NCBI GenBank assembly: GCA_017454585.1
Contig: JAFTCU010000257.1
Coordinates: forward strand, 1 to 12,792
Direction: 5' to 3'
Source: Thermoguttaceae bacterium
GTDB lineage: Bacteria; Planctomycetota; Planctomycetia; Pirellulales; Thermoguttaceae
Length of the DNA: 12,792 bases
A program made the translations under genes and the position numbers. How positions within the stretch are numbered: the first letter of the stretch is position 1; each line of letters opens with the position of its first letter. Under the pieces are notes generated by a model. The model worked only from the letters and a program-made list of their open reading frames with translations, did no database searches and was not told the DNA's origin. Positions 6,598-12,792 of this stretch are shown here, piece after piece.

Positions 6598-7233
6598 TCA
6601 CGTCAAGAGGGGCTCCAGCAAAATCGAGACGGCCAGGAAAACAAAAAGGACCCCCGCCGCGAGATTCACCCAACCAAGGCGCGACTCGTTCTGGAGGAAC
6701 GTCCGTTTGAGGAACGTTCCGCCAAAAATCAGGAAAAGGTTCCAGAACGTTCCGATCACGCAAAAAAGCCCGCCCAGAATCAGAAGTGGAAGCCACGCGG
6801 GCGTGAAAGCCTCGTTCATGAACTGGGGCAAGTAGGAGAGGAAAAAAAGGACCACTTTCGGGTTCAGAAGGTTCACTCCAAGCCCCTGAAAAAAGCAGGC
6901 GGTGAGCGTTTCGTCCGAAACTGTCCCTTCATGAATTTCCACGGCCGAAGCCTTCGAACGCAGAAGCCCCACGCCAAGCCAGAGCAGATACAGACCGCCG
7001 AGGCAACGGACCACCCGGAACGCAAGCGGCGAGTGAACGATGAACCAGCCCAACCCGAAAGCCACGATGCACGAGTGGATGACCAGCCCCACAGTGATCC
7101 CGATCGCTCCCATGATCGGCCCCCAAACCCGGCGGGTCGTGAAGGTTTTCGTCAGGATGAACACCATATCGACCCCGGGGATCAGGCACAAAATCAGGGA
7201 TGAAACGAAAAAAAAGGGAAGATTCTGAAACAT
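6598..7233 (-). CDS. LysE/RhtB-family membrane exporter
   Basis: A 211-residue integral membrane protein of the LysE/RhtB family, which exports amino acids or small related metabolites from the cytoplasm using the proton gradient. The length is normal for the family. The N-terminal hallmark LCLIPGVDMVFILTKTF (residues 16-32) corresponds to the conserved Pro-Gly region of the first helix, and GLGVNLLNPKVVLFFLSYLP (117-136) to the second conserved Asn-Pro segment. About six hydrophobic helices can be followed. The ATG at 7233 lies 6 bases past the TAG of the glycoside hydrolase gene, so the two are probably on one message; the ribosome-binding site is weak (GAAGGGA about 13 bases upstream). The substrate cannot be assigned from sequence, and a link to sugar breakdown is not obvious. 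Confidence 0.9.
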   Translation of the reverse strand: MFQNLPFFFVSSLILCLIPGVDMVFILTKTFTTRRVWGPIMGAIGITVGLVIHSCIVAFGLGWFIVHSPLAFRVVRCLGGLYLLWLGVGLLRSKASAVEIHEGTVSDETLTACFFQGLGVNLLNPKVVLFFLSYLPQFMNEAFTPAWLPLLILGGLFCVIGTFWNLFLIFGGTFLKRTFLQNESRLGWVNLAAGVLFVFLAVSILLEPLLT

Positions 7234-7239
7234 GGAATT

Positions 7240-9969
7240 CTACGGTCCCTTCACTTCGATTTCGTACCAAAGCGTCTGGCTCCGGCAGTCGATTTTGACC
7301 ACTGAATCGGAGACCCGTTTCACCGGGACCGGCTCTTTTCGCTTCGCGTCTCCGTCCAATGCCCAAGCCGTGACCGTACTTTTGGACGGAACCGGGAACG
7401 TAAGCGTGAGTTTCACCCCCTCACAAAGACGCGGCATTTGACCACGGCGCGGACTGGTCAAACGCTTTCCCTTTAATTCGGCCGGGGCTTGCGTTTGGTC
7501 GGCGTCGGTCCCGTACTCGCTGAACGTCCCGTCCGTATTCGCCATGAAGCCCGTGGCGGCCAGGAGCCAGTGCGTCTCGTCGGTCTGCGTGAGGGAAACG
7601 GTCGCCCAGTCGAGCAAAGTCGGCGAAATCTCCAATGCCGTTCCGCCGCGGAAATCGATCCGGGTTTGGGTGGATTCGCCATCAGACGGCGCGAGGAAGC
7701 CCGTAAAGAGTTTCGTCCGCGGTGTGTCGGCGCGGAACCAGCAGCGTTCCGGGTCTTCACCGTTCCACTCGATTTCGTCCGTTGGGGATTTAACGGAAAC
7801 GATTTTTTCTGAACCGACTGAGGATTGAGGGGTTTTCGTCTCCGTGGGCCGGAAATTTGCGGCAGGGCTGGCCACGGACGGCGAGCCGCCGTCCTTCCGT
7901 ATTAACGACGCTGGAAGCGTCGTCCCGGTAAGGTCCGTGAGCTGAACGCCGCAAAAGACCTTGATCACATCGGAATTTTCGTGCCCGAGCCAGCCGAACC
8001 AACGGTGGTACGCATTCATCCGCTCGGCCGCGTGGGCGTACTCCTCCTCGCGCGTCATCTGCTTGATCACTCGCGGCACGTCGTTGAGCGACTCCACGCT
8101 CCGTAAATCGCCGCGTACAAAAAGATTCACACACGCCGGCAGATGCACGAGCTGGCAGACGTTCTGGGTCTGGTCGAAGTAGCTCAGACCGTCCTGATGG
8201 TCCTCGCGATGGCTCCATGCGTAAGCATAAACCGCGCTCCAGTTCTGGAACGCCCCCACCGCGGCGGCCATCGGAAAACCCTCCGCCGAGTAGAAATTCG
8301 GCCACGGGTGATTGTACTCGCTGAGCGTGAACGGTTTTCCCACGACGCGGCAGAACGCCAGCTCCGCGAGGTTTCCACCGTTCATGAAGGAGTTCACGTA
8401 CGGTTTATTATCGACGATCCAATCGTTCTGATCCCACCGATTCCCCGGCCAGTACGGGTGGCACCAGTACGAGTGAATGTCGCAGTAGTCCATCTGTGCC
8501 TGAGCGTACGTCGAGGCGTAGCGCAGCTGGGTCCCGGCAATCGGCGCCTGAACTTTCAGTTCGTCTTTCAGGAACGCGTACATTTCCCGCCAGTACGCAT
8601 CGTCGAGGTCCATCAGGAAGTCGTGGAAGTCCCGCTTTTGCCGCGGCGTGACGTCTTCCTTCCGCGCAGAGACCAAACTCATGGGACCGTGTTCCAGCTC
8701 GTCTTTTCCAGGACCAATTCTCCCGCCGCGGCGGACCGAGAAATCGTCAATTTCCACCTCGCCGTCCAGTTGGGCAAAACCCAGCCGGACGTTGGAGTCG
8801 CTGAACGTCGGCAGGATCGTCATTTGGACCGTCTGCCAGTCTTTTTCGAGCTGGATCGTCCGTCGGACGTTCCGGTAGTCGGCGTGGTGCTCCATGAAGT
8901 AGAACGACGCTTTCTTCGGTTTGGACGAGCGTATCCGGAACGAAATCGTGTACGGGACGCCTTCTTCGATCGTGGCTTTCGTCAGGTAAAACTGGGGGTT
9001 CCAGTTCTTCGTGCTGGCCTTTTTCACGTCGATTTTAAGCGTCTGTGTCGATTCATCGACCCACGCCTGAGCCTCGACTTCGGCATCTTTTTCAAGATTC
9101 CACGGCGAGTTCCGGAACGTTTCCGCGCTGGTGAAACCGCCGTCGGGGATCATTTCCTCACCGAGCGGAACGTCCAGCGCTCCCCACGCCTTGGAAAGCT
9201 CCTCAGTCGTTTTGTACCGCTCGGCAAGCCAGGAGTTCCAGCGCTCCCAAAGCATTTTCGCGTAAAAATCGGGCAGTTCCTCCAAATGGCCGCAGTTCCA
9301 CTCGCAGACGATCGAGTTTTCATTATTAATTTCCACGAACGCGACGCATGGGTCCTCCGTGTACGCCTTTTTCGTGTAAGGGTTCACGTGAGTCAGAAGG
9401 TCCCGCGCGTATTCCTTCTGAAGCTCGATCATTTCCGGTACGTAATTATCGACCCCCTTCTGCATGTTGGGGAGTTTTTCCACCTCCGGGAAATTACCGT
9501 CCCGGGAGTCGAGCGTCCGGCCGACGTGGAGGTTAATATTGACGTAGATCCCCACCAGTTTCATCTGGTAAATAAACCAGTCGAGCCGGTCGAGTTTTTC
9601 CTCGTCCATCTTGCGGTGGCCGAGTTTCTCGTACTTCCCCCAGATTTTCGTATCGACGAAATGAAGGCGCACGACGTTGATCCCGAACGAGCGCAGACGC
9701 AAGGCGAACCGTGCCGCGTCGGCTTTCTGCGGGAAGTTCGAGTCAAACGGAAGGTTCACGCCCCAGAAACGGAGCGTTTTGCCGGTCCCATCGACGAAAA
9801 CGTCCCCGGCGACGCGCATCTGACCGGCGTCTCCCGCAGGGGTAAAGCCTCCCGGCGGAGTCCAGAGAAAACGCAGGCCGGAACCATCAACCGGAAAAGG
9901 AAAGAGGGTGTTCCCAGCGTGAAGGGCGAGCGGGAAGAAAACCGTTAAAAGAAAAAGAATCGTGCGCAT
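7240..9969 (-). CDS. Secreted clan-A (GH5-like) glycoside hydrolase with inserted CBM4/9-like module
   Basis: A 909-residue exported glycosidase. A Sec signal peptide (hydrophobic 4-16, likely cut after LHA at 18) is followed by a (beta/alpha)8 barrel of the cellulase-like clan A: FWGVNLPFD (68-76), FGINVVRLHF (95-104), VEINNENS (212-219) with the likely acid/base E217, and FTLSEYNHP (547-555) with the likely nucleophile E551. A beta-sandwich resembling CBM4/9 (about 274-415, from PDGGFTSAETF to VEIDDFSVRRGG) lies between the two catalytic glutamates. A C-terminal beta-rich region (about 660-909) contains a stretch (682-703) encoded by two dispersed palindromic repeats. I chose the ATG at 9969 because the signal peptide starts there; a GTG at 10011 would add 14 residues. 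Neither has a good ribosome-binding site. The polysaccharide attacked is unknown. The exporter gene follows after 6 bases. Confidence 0.85.
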   Translation of the reverse strand: MRTILFLLTVFFPLALHAGNTLFPFPVDGSGLRFLWTPPGGFTPAGDAGQMRVAGDVFVDGTGKTLRFWGVNLPFDSNFPQKADAARFALRLRSFGINVVRLHFVDTKIWGKYEKLGHRKMDEEKLDRLDWFIYQMKLVGIYVNINLHVGRTLDSRDGNFPEVEKLPNMQKGVDNYVPEMIELQKEYARDLLTHVNPYTKKAYTEDPCVAFVEINNENSIVCEWNCGHLEELPDFYAKMLWERWNSWLAERYKTTEELSKAWGALDVPLGEEMIPDGGFTSAETFRNSPWNLEKDAEVEAQAWVDESTQTLKIDVKKASTKNWNPQFYLTKATIEEGVPYTISFRIRSSKPKKASFYFMEHHADYRNVRRTIQLEKDWQTVQMTILPTFSDSNVRLGFAQLDGEVEIDDFSVRRGGRIGPGKDELEHGPMSLVSARKEDVTPRQKRDFHDFLMDLDDAYWREMYAFLKDELKVQAPIAGTQLRYASTYAQAQMDYCDIHSYWCHPYWPGNRWDQNDWIVDNKPYVNSFMNGGNLAELAFCRVVGKPFTLSEYNHPWPNFYSAEGFPMAAAVGAFQNWSAVYAYAWSHREDHQDGLSYFDQTQNVCQLVHLPACVNLFVRGDLRSVESLNDVPRVIKQMTREEEYAHAAERMNAYHRWFGWLGHENSDVIKVFCGVQLTDLTGTTLPASLIRKDGGSPSVASPAANFRPTETKTPQSSVGSEKIVSVKSPTDEIEWNGEDPERCWFRADTPRTKLFTGFLAPSDGESTQTRIDFRGGTALEISPTLLDWATVSLTQTDETHWLLAATGFMANTDGTFSEYGTDADQTQAPAELKGKRLTSPRRGQMPRLCEGVKLTLTFPVPSKSTVTAWALDGDAKRKEPVPVKRVSDSVVKIDCRSQTLWYEIEVKGP
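7876..7894. repeat. Second type of palindromic repeat, inside the glycoside hydrolase gene
   Basis: GGACGGCGAGCCGCCGTCC is an 8-bp stem with a 3-base centre. It lies 9 bases from the GTTLPAS-coding repeat and encodes DGGSPSV (residues 692-698) of the hydrolase. Only one copy is seen in the window, so calling it a dispersed repeat rests on its form and position. Confidence 0.6.
7904..7926. repeat. Palindromic dispersed repeat, copy 4, in frame inside the glycoside hydrolase gene
   Basis: The same core ACGACGCTGGAAGCGTCGT as the three copies at 553-671, here within the coding sequence. Read on the minus strand it encodes GTTLPAS (residues 682-688). The match to the intergenic copies runs over 23 bases and stops at the last CC of their flank. 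Confidence 0.9.
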
Positions 9970-10069
9970 TTTTTCAAGGAATTGGAAGGAGCCAGCGCTT
10001 CGGCTTCTCACTGATGATCTGGACCAGGGGAAACCGAAACGCTGACCGCGGATCAGTTAAAAAAAGATG
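9970..10069. other. 100-base spacer between the HzsA-related gene and the glycoside hydrolase gene
   Basis: No gene is supported. On the minus strand seven Ts follow closely after the stop codon at 10070, then a quasi-palindrome (10042-10056). The order is wrong for an intrinsic terminator. No convincing promoter was seen, so whether the two genes share a transcript is undecided. Confidence 0.5.
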
Positions 10070-12736
10070 TCATTTCTGCTTCTCAGCCGCCGCGGCGCGT
10101 TCGGCTGCCGCCTTGCGTTCGATCTCGGCCGCTTCCGGCGTGATGAACAGCGGGCCGGAGACTTTTTCCGAGTCGCCATCCTGCCGAATGTCGAAGCGGT
10201 TGATCACCGGAGCCGAGTGAATGCGCGGACGGATCGGCGGGACCGTCGTCAACGCGACCGAGGACGGGTCATACATCGCGCGGACTTCCTCGTCGCCGAG
10301 GTACGGACCGTTGCAATCGACCCACGCGATCAGGCGCTGGGCGTCTTCCTCACTGACTTTCACGCCGTGATGCTCGCCGCTCGTCGCATTGCGGATCAGC
10401 GTACTGGTCGGAGACCAAGCGGTGTACGGCGGGAGCGTCTTCAGGTTGGCCGGGTCGTTCTGGTCGTAGCCTTCCACGACGAAAACACCGGCGAGGTTGA
10501 CCGGAACGCCCTTTTCGTTCTTCACCTTGTCACGGCCCCACGGGCAGTCGCCGGAAACCAGCGTCAGGTACGGCTCGCAGAACGGGGACTGATCGCCCGG
10601 ACGCGAGTAAACGTTCGCCCACCAGCCTTTGGAGGACGGGCGGCACGTCATGTTCAGCTTCTTGTACGCTTCCGATTCCGGGTTTTTGTGGCATTTGGCG
10701 CAGTTTTTGTCCAAAACCGGCTGAACGAATCGGGCGTAGCTGATGCTTTCCGTGCCCCACGGGGTCGGGGTGAGATCGACCGGCGGTTTGCGCAGTGCGG
10801 AACCCATTTGGCCGCCGCCCATCTGCATGTTGCCGCGCGTGTTCATGTTGGACTCGTGGCAGCCGAAGCACCCGCGATTCTCGCCCGGCATCACGTACGT
10901 GAACGAACGCATCACGTGGATCGCCTGGCCCTTTTCGTCCAGCATTTCGAAGAAAACGGCCTGCCCCGGCGGGAGTTTGAAGTTCACCGATCCGTCGTCT
11001 TCGATCGGGACCGTGCCGAGGATCCGTTTCACGCCGTCCGCCTGGAAGACGGAAATCGCCGGCCCGTCGTGCTGGACCGTTTTGTTCCAGGTCGTGTAGG
11101 TCTTCGGGTCCATCTGGATCACGCGGATGAATTTCCCGTTTTTCTTCAGGATCGGATCTGCGCCTTCGAACACGTTGTTCGAGTACAGAACGCCCTCTTC
11201 GGGTTTTTCGCCCGTGCCGATCTTCGGCCAGTGAACCAGGTCTGGCTTTTCGACCGGAACCTGACGAGGACGAAGCGGCGAGGCGTAGTCTGCGTTATAG
11301 TCGCCTTCATAGACCAGTTCTTTGTTCCCGTAAACGTCCTGGAAGTAGAGGTTGAAGAACCACCCAAAATCGTCACCGCTGTACAAACCGCCGCGGCGCA
11401 CCCACGAGTGCCACGCGCCTTCATTGCGGCCGGTCGCGTCACGTGCGGAGACCAGCATGTACTCCTCCGAGAGCGGGTACGGGGATTTGTAGGCGAAGTA
11501 GTCGCCCGCTTTGTGGTAGTCGTAACTCGGCGGCGGGTCATTCGGACCTCCACGGTCCACCGGCCAGCTCGCTTCGGCCCAGTTGCACTCGCGCGTGATC
11601 AGTTCCAGACCGTCCGGGTAGTTCAGTCCTTCGTCCGGGTTGATGTAGCCGATCGTTCCGTCAAACCACGCATGGTGACCGACGGCCGTGAACACGACTT
11701 TCTTGCTTCCGGGGATTTGACGCGCTTCGGTCAGCACGTCCGGCCACGTGGACTGGTTCCCCCAGAAAGTCTGCGGGTTCGTGCCGTCCGGATTGATCGT
11801 CCAGAGAGACTGCACGCGCCAGAGCGCTTTGTCCGTGTATTCCCAGCGGGTGAAAATGACGCGCCCGTCCTGCATCATACTCGGCAAATATTCCGGCTCA
11901 CCGTTCGCGGAAATGACGTAAATATTCTTCCCATCCGCGTCACAGCGGGCCACGGCAAATGAGTGCGTCATCGGCATGCAGCGCACGTACGAATGCTGGC
12001 GCGTGGTGCAGAAAATGATTTTGCCCTGCGGCGTGTAGATCGGGTCCAGGTCGTCGTAGTCGCCGACCGTCAACTGTTTCACGTCCGTTCCGTCCGCGTT
12101 CATCTCGAAGAGGTGGAACGACTTTTCGCCCGGCAGGCGGTGCGTGAAAATGATCTTTTTCGCGTCGAAGGAAACGTCCGGACGCCAGAAAGAGCCGCCG
12201 TCATCGAGCAGCACGCGCTTGATCTCGCCCGGGTTCAGGCCCACGACGAGCAGTTTTCCGCCATCGGTCGCCATGTAACCGTTGCGGTGACGCGCCTCGT
12301 GGCCCCATTCGTCCGTCGCGTCGCCCGGTTTCCCGTGCGGGTACGGATTATCGATCACCAGGATCTCGTTGAAGTTCAAAAGCGGGTTCCGCATCACGAT
12401 CTCACGCTTCGCGCGGCGCACGGCGAGGTAAAATTCCCTGGCCGATTCCGGGGTTTCCTGCACGTCGGCGTACTTTTGCTCAACTTCGGCCAGAGCCTTC
12501 AGCTGAGGCGCGAGATCCGGCGCGCCGTCCATCTTGCTCAGACGGTCGGCCACGGCACGGGCGTAAACGATTTCCTGCCTGGCTTTTTCAAACGTCGGCT
12601 CATTATCGCACTGGAAGAGGTAGTCCGCCTCAAGCTGCGCGATGCCCTTTTCCGTGGTCGGCTGGTACTGCGCAGAAACGGAAGCGTAACTCGCCAGAAC
12701 GGCCAGAGCGGCAAGCCAGAAGATGCTTTTTCGCAT
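10070..12736 (-). CDS. Secreted HzsA-related protein (propeller-like domain plus two c-type haem sites)
   Basis: An 888-residue exported protein resembling the family named for the alpha subunit of anammox hydrazine synthase (HzsA-related proteins). A Sec signal peptide (likely cut after VSA at residue 22) is followed by a helical stretch (about 27-118) and then by propeller-like repeats with NADGTDVKQLT (213-223), DADGKNIYV (266-274) and NPDGTNPQTF (315-324), similar to TolB/WD40-type blades. The C-terminal part holds two haem c sites, CFGCH (623-627) and CAKCH (679-683), so maturation needs the cytochrome c system outside the cytoplasm. The tail (about 866-888) is Ala/Glu/Lys-rich. The ATG at 12736 has GGAG 8 bases upstream. 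No beta/gamma-like hydrazine synthase subunit is next to it, so hydrazine synthesis should not be assumed; the neighbouring glycosidase suggests a different redox role. The substrate is unknown. Confidence 0.85.
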   Translation of the reverse strand: MRKSIFWLAALAVLASYASVSAQYQPTTEKGIAQLEADYLFQCDNEPTFEKARQEIVYARAVADRLSKMDGAPDLAPQLKALAEVEQKYADVQETPESAREFYLAVRRAKREIVMRNPLLNFNEILVIDNPYPHGKPGDATDEWGHEARHRNGYMATDGGKLLVVGLNPGEIKRVLLDDGGSFWRPDVSFDAKKIIFTHRLPGEKSFHLFEMNADGTDVKQLTVGDYDDLDPIYTPQGKIIFCTTRQHSYVRCMPMTHSFAVARCDADGKNIYVISANGEPEYLPSMMQDGRVIFTRWEYTDKALWRVQSLWTINPDGTNPQTFWGNQSTWPDVLTEARQIPGSKKVVFTAVGHHAWFDGTIGYINPDEGLNYPDGLELITRECNWAEASWPVDRGGPNDPPPSYDYHKAGDYFAYKSPYPLSEEYMLVSARDATGRNEGAWHSWVRRGGLYSGDDFGWFFNLYFQDVYGNKELVYEGDYNADYASPLRPRQVPVEKPDLVHWPKIGTGEKPEEGVLYSNNVFEGADPILKKNGKFIRVIQMDPKTYTTWNKTVQHDGPAISVFQADGVKRILGTVPIEDDGSVNFKLPPGQAVFFEMLDEKGQAIHVMRSFTYVMPGENRGCFGCHESNMNTRGNMQMGGGQMGSALRKPPVDLTPTPWGTESISYARFVQPVLDKNCAKCHKNPESEAYKKLNMTCRPSSKGWWANVYSRPGDQSPFCEPYLTLVSGDCPWGRDKVKNEKGVPVNLAGVFVVEGYDQNDPANLKTLPPYTAWSPTSTLIRNATSGEHHGVKVSEEDAQRLIAWVDCNGPYLGDEEVRAMYDPSSVALTTVPPIRPRIHSAPVINRFDIRQDGDSEKVSGPLFITPEAAEIERKAAAERAAAAEKQK

Positions 12737-12744
12737 GGGTCAGT

Positions 12745-12749
12745 CTCCA
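12745..12749 (-). promoter_or_regulatory. Ribosome-binding site of the HzsA-related gene
   Basis: TGGAG on the minus strand, 8 bases before the ATG at 12736. The remaining bases to the window edge are too few to judge a promoter. Confidence 0.65.
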
Positions 12750-12792
12750 AAAAGTGAAGGTTGATTTGTTTCGTAAGAAGGCGTGGGGAAGA

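Noticed and set aside
5128..7203. Very long plus-strand open frame opposite the oxidoreductase and exporter genes
   Set aside because: It is antisense to recognised genes, its translation is rich in Arg, His, Pro and Val with no domain pattern, and it spans the gap between two genes. It is a by-product of GC-biased codon use.
8143..9948. Long plus-strand open frame opposite the glycoside hydrolase
   Set aside because: It mirrors the sense gene codon for codon, has an Arg/His/Val-rich composition and no recognisable domain, while the minus strand encodes a clear enzyme with a signal peptide.
10042..10069. Quasi-palindrome with a nearby T-tract as a terminator of the HzsA-related gene
   Set aside because: On the minus strand the T-tract comes before the hairpin, the reverse of an intrinsic terminator, and the stem is short and imperfect.
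10070..12736. Hydrazine synthase proper, i.e. an anammox gene
   Set aside because: The similarity is at the level of domain layout; no adjacent subunit genes or other anammox genes are present, and related proteins occur in bacteria that do not perform anammox.
10067..12757. Two long plus-strand open frames covering the HzsA-related gene
   Set aside because: They are antisense shadows of a gene with a signal peptide and two haem motifs; their translations have no signal, motif or good start.

Overview
The window carries a run of genes that all read on the minus strand: the 5' part of a glyceraldehyde-3-phosphate dehydrogenase gene and seven complete genes. The gene content suggests a PVC-group bacterium, most likely a planctomycete of the Pirellulales or gut-associated type, with Lentisphaerae the main alternative. 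The pointers are a secreted di-heme HzsA-related propeller/cytochrome protein, a VWA/amidotransferase-like membrane protein of the sort common in planctomycetes, a Tat-exported Gfo/Idh/MocA oxidoreductase beside a sugar-phosphate isomerase-like protein, and short palindromic repeats scattered between and inside genes. This assignment rests on gene families recognised by eye, not on a database search.

Layout in the direction of transcription (high to low coordinates). (1) 12736-10070: secreted HzsA-related protein with a beta-propeller-like N-terminal half and two CxxCH haem sites. (2) 9969-7240: secreted clan-A (GH5-like) glycoside hydrolase with a CBM4/9-like module inside its catalytic barrel and a repeat-encoded peptide in its C-terminal part. 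(3) 7233-6598: LysE/RhtB-type exporter, 6 bases after the hydrolase. (4) A probable three-gene operon: Tat-exported Gfo/Idh/MocA oxidoreductase (6504-5182), xylose-isomerase-like TIM-barrel protein (5180-4353), and a secreted protein of unknown function (4330-3278). (5) A structured 100-base spacer, then a VWA-domain membrane protein (3173-678). (6) A 284-base spacer with three copies of a palindromic repeat and a likely promoter, then the gap gene (393 to beyond the left edge).

Taken together, the central genes look like a polysaccharide or glycoside utilisation neighbourhood: an exported glycosidase releases or trims sugars, the exported oxidoreductase and the isomerase-like enzyme could oxidise or epimerise them, and a small exporter sits between. 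The HzsA-related protein suggests periplasmic redox chemistry of unknown substrate. No tRNA, rRNA, CRISPR array, transposase gene or phage gene was seen.

The most notable signals are the dispersed palindromic repeat, which forms a perfect 25-bp inverted pair between genes and also occurs in frame inside the glycoside hydrolase next to a second palindrome, and a roughly 100-bp intergenic segment bounded by 11-bp inverted repeats that overlaps the stop codon of one gene.
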